This document shows positions 1-6,121 of a stretch of 18,536 nucleotides of DNA, piece after piece. Made by a program: the position numbers and the translations under genes. The notes beneath the pieces were generated by a model. That model was not told where the DNA came from. It made no database searches and saw only the letters and a program-made list of their open reading frames with translations. The first letter of the stretch is position 1. Every line of letters begins with the position of its first letter. The stretch lies in NCBI GenBank assembly GCA_903898215.1, contig CAIUEQ010000148.1, forward strand, positions 1 through 18,536, written 5' to 3'. Source of the DNA: an uncultured Bacteroidota bacterium (GTDB lineage: Bacteria > Bacteroidota > Bacteroidia > UKL13-3).

Positions 1-194
1 ATGCGCACATAGCGCCAAGCGAGATCTTCACTCACAAATGCTTCCAACTCACTTCTATCTTTGAGCCACTTTTCTAATTCTTCTTTCGAATGAATTTCTC
101 TTTCGAGTAATTGATTAAAAAATGGTTCTAGCATTTCCCATGAAGTCACTTTTAGTTTATCAGGTAAAAAACTGCGGTGTGTGATTACAATCAT
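1..194 (-). CDS. M3-family oligoendopeptidase (PepF-like), N-terminal part only
   Basis: The first 64 codons of a minus-strand gene are visible; the rest lies beyond the left window edge. The translation begins MIVITHRSFLPDKL and continues with a LEKWLKDRSELEAFVSED segment followed by AWRYVRM. This W-x-x-L-x-P-F and DRSELE-then-AWRY pattern is what I remember of the N-terminal helical region of Bacteroidota M3 oligoendopeptidases, cytoplasmic zinc peptidases that cut short peptides. The HExxH zinc site would be far downstream and is not in the window, so the catalytic assignment is by family resemblance only. The ATG at 192-194 is the first in frame after an upstream stop, which fixes the start. 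Three tandem heptamers lie just upstream. Confidence 0.72.
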   Translation of the reverse strand, partial: MIVITHRSFLPDKLKVTSWEMLEPFFNQLLEREIHSKEELEKWLKDRSELEAFVSEDLAWRYVR

Positions 195-216
195 TTGAAT
201 AAATTTTTATGTGTTC

Positions 217-237
217 GAATTAAGAATTAAGAATTGA
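217..237. repeat. Heptanucleotide tandem array, 3 units
   Basis: Three adjacent 7-bp units read GAATTAA, GAATTAA and GAATTGA. They lie 22 bp upstream of the start codon of the M3 peptidase gene, in the spacer between it and the DUF5606 terminator. A further partial unit (TAAGAATTG) follows a few bases later. The array is seen directly. No function is evident, though it sits where the promoter of the peptidase gene would be. Confidence 0.75.
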
Positions 238-270
238 TTTTTTAAGAATTGTTTTCAAACATTTTATGCA

Positions 271-297
271 TAAAAAAACCACCGACTAGCGGTGGTT
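271..297 (-). terminator. Rho-independent terminator of the DUF5606 gene
   Basis: On the minus strand an 8-bp perfect stem (AACCACCG with CGGTGGTT, 277-284 and 290-297) encloses a 5-nt loop and runs straight into a T tract (271-276 on the plus strand read as A). It lies about 50 bp after the stop codon of the DUF5606 gene. The polarity of the T run fits transcription from that gene. On the plus strand the hairpin is followed by a weaker T-rich stretch, so some bidirectional action is possible. Confidence 0.88.
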
Positions 298-345
298 GTA
301 TTTTATATTTTTTAAATAACTTAATATCCAATAACTAAACTAACA

Positions 346-936
346 TTAAACCGACTTAGGTCTATAGGTAGTTTTCGCTCCTCCAGAACCTTTACTGTTA
401 GCTTTTGAAGCTATATTTTTAGGAGCAACATTTTTAGGAGCTTTAGGTGCGGCAACTTTTTTTGCTTTTGGTTTTTCTTCACCATCAGTTGAAGTTTCAG
501 CTTTCACAACTTCAGCATCTGCAGCAGTCTCTTCTGTTGCAGCAGCACTTTTCAAAGTTGTAAAATCAAGTTGACCTTTTAATAAATGAAACCATGTCAA
601 TAATTTTTTAACATCTGAATCATATACACGTTCATTATCTAACTTAATAGTGGCTGTTACAAAAGCACGTTGTGTTTTCACATCAACTTTTCCGTCAGGA
701 ATAACTTCACCCGCTTTTTCTTTCTCATTCAGTTTTACAAAAACTTCAGCAAGTTTCATATCGCCATCTTCTGTAAACATCGAAATATCATCTAAAATCG
801 AAACATTATCCTGTATGCCTGTAGGAAAACGCTTAGCAGTTCCTACTGTTTCAAGTATCAAACCTGTTTTTGTTTTTCCAATAATTTTGTGCAACCCGCT
901 CATTCCCGAGATCGATACAATATCTTTTAAATCCAT
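346..936 (-). CDS. DUF5606 domain protein with Ala/Lys-rich tail
   Basis: This 196-residue protein starts MDLKDIVSISGMSGLHKI, which matches my memory of the DUF5606 family, a Bacteroidota-specific group of unknown function. Residues 1 to about 140 form the conserved domain. From about 141 to the end the protein is low complexity, first acidic (Glu/Ala/Thr), then Ala-Pro-Lys rich and strongly basic, which suggests a disordered tail that could touch nucleic acid or ribosomes (inference). There is no signal peptide or membrane helix. An ATG 33 bp further upstream (967-969) was rejected because it would add MLHLPPLKIER, which the family lacks, and because a -7-like promoter box lies at 958-965, between the two starts. 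A strong terminator follows the gene, so it is probably monocistronic. Confidence 0.88.
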   Translation of the reverse strand: MDLKDIVSISGMSGLHKIIGKTKTGLILETVGTAKRFPTGIQDNVSILDDISMFTEDGDMKLAEVFVKLNEKEKAGEVIPDGKVDVKTQRAFVTATIKLDNERVYDSDVKKLLTWFHLLKGQLDFTTLKSAAATEETAADAEVVKAETSTDGEEKPKAKKVAAPKAPKNVAPKNIASKANSKGSGGAKTTYRPKSV

Positions 937-957
937 TCTTTCAATTTTTAATGGTGG

Positions 958-965
958 CAAATGTA
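958..965 (-). promoter_or_regulatory. Bacteroidota -7 box (TACATTTG) of the DUF5606 gene
   Basis: The minus strand reads TACATTTG, an exact match to the Bacteroidota -7 consensus TAnnTTTG. It lies 21 bp upstream of the ATG at 936, giving a leader of roughly 15 nt. No convincing TTTG -33 element is seen at the usual distance, so the call rests on the -7 box and its position. Confidence 0.5.
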
Positions 966-1071
966 ACAAAATTTACAAAATGAAAACGTCCTTAATTATA
1001 AAAGTTTATTTATTCTGATTTTTAAAAATTGAAATCTTTCATATTTGACTTCCATTAGTGCGAAAAAATTT

Positions 1072-1155
1072 GTCAGTTCGAGCGGAGTCGAGAACAGATA
1101 AAACTAATACATTGCTTCAAACTGGCAATGTCTCGGCTCGACAAGACACGAGCCA
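1072..1155. repeat. Hairpin-rich intergenic repeat in the 333-bp gap before icmF
   Basis: The gap between the DUF5606 start and icmF holds no gene. Its middle contains nested inverted repeats. TCGAGCGGAG (1078-1087) can pair with CTCGGCTCGA (1132-1141) with one mismatch. CATTGC (1110-1115) pairs with GCAATG (1125-1130) around a 9-nt loop. As an alternative, GGCTCG (1135-1140) pairs with CGAGCC (1149-1154) around 8 nt. The stretch is clearly more G+C rich than the DNA around it. Its TTCGAGCGGAGTCGAGAAC core resembles dispersed intergenic repeats I remember from Flavobacteriia-type genomes, which is unverified. It may be a REP-like element or a decayed mobile remnant. Confidence 0.6.
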
Positions 1156-1235
1156 TAATTATCAATTTACCTTTTTATTAATGTATGAGTTAAATCATGC
1201 TGTTTAATCCAACTCGTAAATGTGCTGAAATATTC

Positions 1236-1243
1236 TATTTTTG
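1236..1243 (+). promoter_or_regulatory. Bacteroidota -7 box (TATTTTTG) of icmF
   Basis: TATTTTTG matches TAnnTTTG exactly and lies 26 bp before the ATG at 1270. Its position inside the first 22 bp of the longer alternative reading frame (ATG at 1222) argues that translation starts at 1270. No clear -33 TTTG is present. Confidence 0.5.
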
Positions 1244-1269
1244 CCCTTTATCACGCGAAAATCATTTGT

Positions 1270-4200
1270 ATGGAAATCATTGAAAAATATAGTCTCAAGA
1301 ACAAAATTCGTATTGTAACAGCTGCCGCTTTATTTGACGGCCATGATGCTGCTATCAATATCATGCGAAGAATTATTCAGGCAAGTGGTGCGGAAGTTAT
1401 TCATCTTGGTCATGATAGAAGCGCTGAAGAAGTTGTAGATACTGCCATTCAAGAAGATGCTAATGCAATAGCCATGACCTCCTATCAAGGCGGACATGTG
1501 GAGTATTTTAAATTTATGCGCGACTTATTAGTGCAAAAAGGTTGCGGACATATAAAAATATTTGGAGGAGGTGGTGGAGTAATTCTTCCTGAAGAAATCG
1601 CTGAATTACAAGCTTACGGAATCACAAGAATTTATTCTCCTGACGATGGTCGGTCGATGGGATTGCAAGGAATGATCAATGATATGCTGATGAATTGTGA
1701 TTTTCCAACAGGAGCAAATTTGACAAACGAAGTAGAGTTATTGCATGCAAAGTCTCATCAAAAAGAAAAAGATTATAAATCGATTGCAAAATTAATTTCG
1801 GCTGCTGAAAATTTCCCTGATGACTTTGATAAGATTTTTAAAACCGTAGAGACGTTGCATGCAACGTCACTACAAACGACACCTGTATTAGGAATTACAG
1901 GAACTGGCGGTGCAGGAAAATCTTCCTTAGTTGATGAATTGGTAAGAAGATTTTTATTGGATTTTAAAGACAAATCAATCGCCATTATTTCGGTTGATCC
2001 TTCAAAACGTAAAACCGGTGGCGCATTATTAGGTGATAGAATTCGCATGAACTCCATTAAAAATCCTAGAGTATATATGCGTTCGCTTGCTACTCGTCAA
2101 TCCAATTTGGCTTTATCAAAATATGTAAAAGAAGCGATTGACGTGATAAAAGCATCAGGCTTTGACCTCATCATTTTAGAAACTTCCGGAATCGGACAAA
2201 GCGATACCGAAATTATCGAACATAGCAATATGAGCATGTATGTGATGACACCTGAATACGGTGCTGCAACACAACTCGAAAAAATCGACATGCTGGATTT
2301 TGCAGATATTATTGCCATCAATAAATTTGATAAAAAAGGTTCGCTTGATGCTTTGCGCGATGTAAAAAAACAATACCAACGCAATCACAATCAATTTGAC
2401 ATATCGCCTGATTTGATGCCTGTTTTCGGAACAATCGCATCGCAATTCAACGATCCAGGAATGAACACTTTGTACAAAGCTGTGATGGATAAGTTGGTTG
2501 AAAAAACAGGCGCTGATTTAAAATCAACTTACCATGTAAGTGATGAAATGAGCGAGAAAATTTTTATCATTCCTCCTGCTCGAATTCGTTATTTATCTGA
2601 GATTTCTGAGAACAACCGCAACTATGATAAATGGGTAAACAAACAAGCTGATATTGCTGATAAATTATTTGGATTAAAATCATCTATCGAAACTATCAAA
2701 GCTTCAAAATTGGATGATAAAGATCGTTTGATAAAATCATTGCAAGAAGTTTATCATACCGTTGAATTAGATCTTGACCCACGAAATAAAATTATTCTCG
2801 AAGGTTGGGAAGCAAAGAAAAGTCAGTATCGCAACGAACATTATATTTATAAAGTTCGCGATAAAGAATTAAAAATCCTTACGCATACCGAATCACTTTC
2901 ACATACAAAAATCCCAAAAGTTGCTGTTCCAAAATTTAATGGTTGGGGTGATATTTTACGTTGGACTTTACAGGAAAATTTTCCCGGAGAGTTTCCATAC
3001 ACTGCAGGAATTTATCCATTCAAACGTGAAGGTGAAGATCCAACAAGAATGTTTGCCGGTGAAGGCGGACCAGAGCGTACTAACAAACGCTTTCACTATG
3101 TTTCTAAAGGCATGCCTGCAAAACGTTTGAGCACAGCTTTCGATTCAGTTACTTTATACGGACAAGACCCTGATCATCGACCTGATATTTATGGAAAAGT
3201 TGGAAACTCGGGTGTAAGTGTTTGGAGTATGGATGCAGCAAAAAAATTGTATTCAGGTTTTAACTTAGCTGACCCAAAAACTTCAGTTTCGATGACCATC
3301 AACGGACCGGCTGCAATCATCTGTGCATTTTTCATGAATGCAGCAATCGATCAACAATGTGAAATCTACATCAAACAAAATGGTTTGGAAGATGAGATGA
3401 ACAAAAAAATTGATGCAATCTTTAAAGCACGTGGAACAAAACGTCCAAAATATAATGAAGCAATACCTGAAGGCAATGATGGATTAGGATTAATGTTGTT
3501 AGGCGTTTCGGGAGATATGATCTTACCAAAAGAGGTGTATGAAAAAATTAAAGTTGATACTTTAAAGCAAGTTCGAGGAACAGTTCAGGCTGATATTTTA
3601 AAAGAAGATCAAGCACAAAATACTTGTATTTTTTCTACAGAATTTTCATTGCGTGTGATGGGAGATGTGCAACAATATTTTATTGATAATGGTGTACGAA
3701 ATTTCTATTCCGTTTCTATCAGTGGTTATCATATTGCTGAAGCCGGAGCCAATCCTATTACCCAATTGGCATTAACACTTTCAAATGGTTTTACTTTTGT
3801 TGAATATTATTTGAGTAGAGGAATGAATATCGATGATTTCGCTCCAAATCTTTCATTCTTTTTCTCTAATGGAATTGATCCTGAATATTCAGTGATCGGG
3901 CGTGTGAGCAGAAGAATTTGGGCAAAGGCAATGAAGTTGAAATATGGTGGAAACGAGCGCTCGCAAATGATGAAATATCATATTCAAACAAGCGGAAGAA
4001 GTTTGCATGCACAAGAAATTGACTTCAATGATATTCGTACAACCTTGCAAGCTTTGTATGCTATTTATGATAATTGTAATTCGCTTCACACAAATGCTTA
4101 TGATGAAGCCATCACTACTCCAACTGAAGAATCGGTGAGACGTGCAATGGCCATTCAATTAATTATTAATCGCGAATTAGGATTGGCAAAAAATGAAAAT

Positions 4201-4674
4201 CCATTGCAAGGTTCATTCATCATCGAGGAATTGACCGACCTTGTTGAAGCTGCTGTTCTTGCTGAATTTGATAAGATCAACGAACGTGGTGGGGTTTTAG
4301 GTGCAATGGAAACAATGTATCAACGCTCAAAAATTCAGGAAGAAAGTTTGTATTACGAAACCTTAAAACATACAGGTGAATTTCCAATTATTGGAGTGAA
4401 CACTTTCTTAAGTGCTAAAGGTTCGCCAACAGTTCTTCCAATGGAAGTGATCCGTTCAACTACCGAAGAAAAAGAATTTCAAATTGAAATGTTAAATGAG
4501 TTGAAAAAAGGAAATGAAGAAAAGGGAAAAGAAGCTCTTCACATTTTACAACAAGCCGCAATTCACAATAAAAATATTTTTAACGAATTGATGGAAACAG
4601 TAAAATATTGTTCTCTTGGACAAATTACCAATGCGTTGTTTGAAGTTGGCGGGCAGTATAGAAGGAGTATGTAA
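1270..4674 (+). CDS. icmF: Fused isobutyryl-CoA mutase (B12-binding, G-protein and mutase domains)
   Basis: This 1134-residue protein is an adenosylcobalamin-dependent acyl-CoA mutase fused to its own MeaI-type G-protein chaperone. In family members it interconverts isobutyryl-CoA and n-butyryl-CoA and protects the cofactor in the cytoplasm. The B12 domain (about 10-145) has DGHDAA with the likely cobalt-ligand His, and a glycine-rich GGGGG loop. The G domain has Walker A GTGGAGKSS (about 210-218), ETSGIGQSD (about 304-312) and NKFD (351-354). The mutase part (about 560 onward) has YPFKREGEDPTRMFAGEGG (from 582), ISGYHIAEAGANP (His 821) and AQNTCIF with Gln 783, where methylmalonyl-CoA mutase has the carboxylate-binding Arg. 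That supports an IcmF-type substrate. The start at 1270 follows a -7 box. The linker at 155-202 carries two palindrome-encoded segments. The last 54 bp recur at 5547. Confidence 0.93.
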   Translation: MEIIEKYSLKNKIRIVTAAALFDGHDAAINIMRRIIQASGAEVIHLGHDRSAEEVVDTAIQEDANAIAMTSYQGGHVEYFKFMRDLLVQKGCGHIKIFGGGGGVILPEEIAELQAYGITRIYSPDDGRSMGLQGMINDMLMNCDFPTGANLTNEVELLHAKSHQKEKDYKSIAKLISAAENFPDDFDKIFKTVETLHATSLQTTPVLGITGTGGAGKSSLVDELVRRFLLDFKDKSIAIISVDPSKRKTGGALLGDRIRMNSIKNPRVYMRSLATRQSNLALSKYVKEAIDVIKASGFDLIILETSGIGQSDTEIIEHSNMSMYVMTPEYGAATQLEKIDMLDFADIIAINKFDKKGSLDALRDVKKQYQRNHNQFDISPDLMPVFGTIASQFNDPGMNTLYKAVMDKLVEKTGADLKSTYHVSDEMSEKIFIIPPARIRYLSEISENNRNYDKWVNKQADIADKLFGLKSSIETIKASKLDDKDRLIKSLQEVYHTVELDLDPRNKIILEGWEAKKSQYRNEHYIYKVRDKELKILTHTESLSHTKIPKVAVPKFNGWGDILRWTLQENFPGEFPYTAGIYPFKREGEDPTRMFAGEGGPERTNKRFHYVSKGMPAKRLSTAFDSVTLYGQDPDHRPDIYGKVGNSGVSVWSMDAAKKLYSGFNLADPKTSVSMTINGPAAIICAFFMNAAIDQQCEIYIKQNGLEDEMNKKIDAIFKARGTKRPKYNEAIPEGNDGLGLMLLGVSGDMILPKEVYEKIKVDTLKQVRGTVQADILKEDQAQNTCIFSTEFSLRVMGDVQQYFIDNGVRNFYSVSISGYHIAEAGANPITQLALTLSNGFTFVEYYLSRGMNIDDFAPNLSFFFSNGIDPEYSVIGRVSRRIWAKAMKLKYGGNERSQMMKYHIQTSGRSLHAQEIDFNDIRTTLQALYAIYDNCNSLHTNAYDEAITTPTEESVRRAMAIQLIINRELGLAKNENPLQGSFIIEELTDLVEAAVLAEFDKINERGGVLGAMETMYQRSKIQEESLYYETLKHTGEFPIIGVNTFLSAKGSPTVLPMEVIRSTTEEKEFQIEMLNELKKGNEEKGKEALHILQQAAIHNKNIFNELMETVKYCSLGQITNALFEVGGQYRRSM
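1732..1759 (+). repeat. Decayed copy of the icmF-associated palindromic repeat, in frame
   Basis: This 28-bp stretch matches 22 of 28 positions of the perfect repeat at 5622-5649, including the central palindrome TTGCATGCAA and the outer GTAGAG and GTCTC arms. It lies at icmF codons 155-164 in phase 0 and encodes VELLHAKSHQ, similar to the peptide from the copy at 1846. It may be an older, degraded insertion. A chance match through local sequence preference cannot be excluded. Confidence 0.5.
1846..1873 (+). repeat. Near-perfect 28-bp palindromic repeat inside icmF
   Basis: This stretch matches the intergenic repeat at 5622-5649 in 27 of 28 positions (A instead of T at 1869). It lies in phase 0 at codons 193-201, starts GTA GAG ACG, and encodes VETLHATSL just before the Walker A strand of the G domain. 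The reading frame stays open through it, so the element behaves as coding linker. Confidence 0.85.
4621..4674 (+). repeat. 54-bp direct repeat, left copy (3' end of icmF)
   Basis: The last 17 sense codons and the stop of icmF are repeated without a mismatch at 5547-5600. Identity begins with CAAATTACC and ends exactly with the TAA stop; the bases on either side differ between the copies. This copy is part of the intact icmF gene. Confidence 0.97.
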
Positions 4675-4686
4675 ACAAAAAACATT

Positions 4687-5238
4687 ATGAAATATATTTT
4701 AATATTATATTTTTTATGGTTCAGCAATGACATATTTGCTCAAACTCAACCAAAACTTTATCAAATAGATAGTTTAAAAAGAGTCAAACCAAAACTAATT
4801 GAACCTAATATTGATTCGTGTTCTAATTTGGTAACTTATTCTGGCATTATTGAGCAGGAACAATCTGGCTCTGATTCGTTATTTGTTAGAGCCATTGATT
4901 TTTGTTGCAAAATGAATGGTGATATTGTTGAACAGAAAAAAAACTTCAAAGTTGTTTCCACAATTTATTTACCTGCATATTACTACGACCTAAACAACAT
5001 AAAAAGAGATGCAGGAAGTATTCATTTTATTTTTACAGTCCGTATTAAAGAGGAACGTTATCAATATATAATTTCAACTTTATCTATAGAGAATAAATCG
5101 TCAACAAATATTCCTTTTGAATTTGTTCTATCAATAAAAGATGTATTAATAAATGCGAATAGCGACATTAACCAACTAATAAGAGATTTTAAATTAAAGA
5201 TGAAAGATCCGCTTTTAGCTGATGAAGAAACATGGTAG
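4687..5238 (+). CDS. Secreted DUF4468-like protein
   Basis: A 183-residue protein begins with a signal peptide (about residues 1-18, hydrophobic ILILYFLWF, cleavage likely after DIFA, before QTQ), so the mature protein is probably periplasmic or surface-exposed. No lipobox Cys is seen. The mature part has a Y-S-G-I-I-E segment, then DSLFVRAIDFCCK, then a beta-rich region ending in RIKEERYQYIIS. This order resembles the DUF4468 (TBP-like fold) domain of Bacteroidota exported proteins, whose role is unknown. I place it there with moderate confidence from memory. It starts 12 bp after icmF with no terminator between, so read-through is likely. It lies inside the insert bounded by direct repeats and looks more A+T rich than icmF. 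Confidence 0.75.
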   Translation: MKYILILYFLWFSNDIFAQTQPKLYQIDSLKRVKPKLIEPNIDSCSNLVTYSGIIEQEQSGSDSLFVRAIDFCCKMNGDIVEQKKNFKVVSTIYLPAYYYDLNNIKRDAGSIHFIFTVRIKEERYQYIISTLSIENKSSTNIPFEFVLSIKDVLINANSDINQLIRDFKLKMKDPLLADEETW

Positions 5239-5290
5239 AAAATTTTCTTTATCAAAACACAAGAAATAAAATTCATTAAAAAAAATTGAT

Positions 5291-5524
5291 ATGGGACTCT
5301 CAGAAATAAAAGAAATAGATTTTTCATTGCCTTATTTTATCAAGCATAAAAATATCTGGTCGGATTATGATGCAGAAGCCGATACGTTATATATTCATTT
5401 TAAGAAGCCAAATCATGCTGATAATTCTGAAATGACTGATGATGATGTAATTATTCGTTACGAAAAAGATGATGTGATTGGTTTAACTATTTTACACGCA
5501 AGTAAACGGGGTATGAATGTTTAG
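5291..5524 (+). CDS. DUF2283 family small protein
   Basis: This 77-residue soluble protein has the core pattern of DUF2283: YDAEADTLYIHF, an acidic stretch, then DDVIIRYEKDDVIGLTILHASKR (residues about 27-73). The function of the family is not established. DUF2283 genes are often small, mobile and found beside DUF4258 genes, which has led to the suggestion of a toxin-antitoxin-like pair, but no DUF4258 partner is present here. The start ATG follows an A-rich stretch typical of weak Bacteroidota ribosome sites. The gene lies 52 bp after the DUF4468-like gene on the same strand and ends 22 bp before the right copy of the icmF tail, so it is the second cargo gene of the insert. Confidence 0.82.
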   Translation: MGLSEIKEIDFSLPYFIKHKNIWSDYDAEADTLYIHFKKPNHADNSEMTDDDVIIRYEKDDVIGLTILHASKRGMNV

Positions 5525-5546
5525 CATTAAATTTTATTCACTCGTT

Positions 5547-5600
5547 CAAATTACCAATGCGTTGTTTGAAGTTGGCGGGCAGTATAGAAGGAGTATGTAA
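5547..5600 (+). repeat. 54-bp direct repeat, right copy (non-coding icmF tail)
   Basis: This is a perfect copy of the last 54 bp of icmF, ending at its TAA. Here it has no upstream coding region or start codon, so it is a silent remnant, which would read QITNALFEVGGQYRRSM in the original frame. It marks the right border of the two-gene insert. Confidence 0.97.
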
Positions 5601-5618
5601 GTTTTTTGTATAACATTT

Positions 5619-5652
5619 TTAGTAGAGACGTTGCATGCAACGTCTCTACTAA
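5619..5652. repeat. Perfect 34-bp palindrome between convergent genes
   Basis: The two 17-nt arms are exact reverse complements with no loop; the centre is TTGCATGCAA and the arms end in TTAGTAGAG and CTCTACTAA. It lies 2 bp from the stop of the minus-strand ArsC-like gene and 19 bp after the icmF tail remnant, so it could act as a terminator for transcripts from either side (inference). A TTTT run follows it on the plus strand only. It is the best copy of the repeat also found twice inside icmF. Confidence 0.95.
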
Positions 5653-5654
5653 TT

Positions 5655-5999
5655 TTATAGCAACTTTTTCTCCCATTCATCAATTTTAAATCCCAACAAA
5701 AACCCATCTTTCATTTCAACCAATGGGCGTTTGATCATGGATGTTTTTTGAATCATTAATTCGATGGCTTTATTTTTATTAGTGATGCTTAACTTTTCTT
5801 CGTCACTCAATTTTTTAAAAGTAATTCCTTTGGTATTGATGAGTTCAGTTATCGGAAAGTGTTTTAACCATTCTTCAATTTTTTCTTTGCTGATACCTTC
5901 CTTTTTATAATCGTGAAATGTATAAGTAATATGATTCGCGTCTAGCCATTTAAAAGCTTTCTGCATGGTGTCGCAATTTTTTATTCCGTAAACGATCAT
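5655..5999 (-). CDS. ArsC/Spx-family protein (YffB-like)
   Basis: This 114-residue protein has a thioredoxin-like fold of the ArsC/Spx/YffB family. It starts MIVYGIKNCDTMQKAFKWL, with the single conserved Cys at position 9 in the N-C-D-T-M loop, followed by EWLKHFPITELINTKG and the RPLVE segment near the end. The GIKNCDTM signature is the one I associate with YffB-type proteins, which bind glutathione or act as thiol reductases, rather than with true arsenate reductases. No ars genes are nearby, so arsenic resistance should not be inferred. Length is normal for the family. The start ATG lies 25 bp after a good -7 box. The neighbours are unrelated. Confidence 0.85.
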   Translation of the reverse strand: MIVYGIKNCDTMQKAFKWLDANHITYTFHDYKKEGISKEKIEEWLKHFPITELINTKGITFKKLSDEEKLSITNKNKAIELMIQKTSMIKRPLVEMKDGFLLGFKIDEWEKKLL

Positions 6000-6024
6000 A
6001 TTTATATTATTGATAAGAAAGAAC

Positions 6025-6032
6025 CAAACATA
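6025..6032 (-). promoter_or_regulatory. Bacteroidota -7 box (TATGTTTG) of the ArsC-like gene
   Basis: The minus strand reads TATGTTTG, an exact TAnnTTTG match, 25 bp before the ATG at 5999. No well-placed -33 TTTG is obvious. Confidence 0.5.
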
Positions 6033-6090
6033 CTGAAATTTATAAACATTTATTTATAACGGCATGAGGTAATTTCCAAAAAATCAAGTA

Positions 6091-6098
6091 TATATTTG
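6091..6098 (+). promoter_or_regulatory. Bacteroidota -7 box (TATATTTG) of the Met-rich protein gene
   Basis: TATATTTG matches TAnnTTTG exactly and lies 23 bp before the ATG at 6122. It is back to back with the -7 box of the divergent ArsC-like gene about 60 bp away. Confidence 0.5.
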
Positions 6099-6121
6099 TC
6101 CTACACTAAAAAATAAAAACT

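Larger units (their letters stand above)
4675..5600 (+). other. Two-gene insert bounded by 54-bp direct repeats
   Basis: A 926-bp segment follows the icmF stop and ends with the second copy of the icmF 3' end. It carries a DUF4468-like gene and a DUF2283 gene and no recombinase. The structure is what remains when an element integrates at the 3' end of a gene and restores that end, or when a duplication brings in new DNA. The segment is bordered by ACAAAAAAC (4675-4683) and, just beyond the right repeat, its exact reverse complement GTTTTTTGT (5601-5609). The repeats are seen directly. Mobility is inference. Confidence 0.5.

Noticed and set aside
650..1018. Open frame antisense to the DUF5606 gene
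   Set aside because: It is a shadow frame with low-complexity Ser/Phe runs and no family resemblance; the minus-strand gene explains the region.
1072..1236. Cobalamin riboswitch before the B12-dependent icmF
   Set aside because: No B12-box-like sequence seen, and the structured part lies upstream of the likely promoter.
5655..5999. Arsenate reductase as part of an arsenic resistance locus
   Set aside because: The GIKNCDTM signature fits YffB/Spx relatives and no other ars gene is present.
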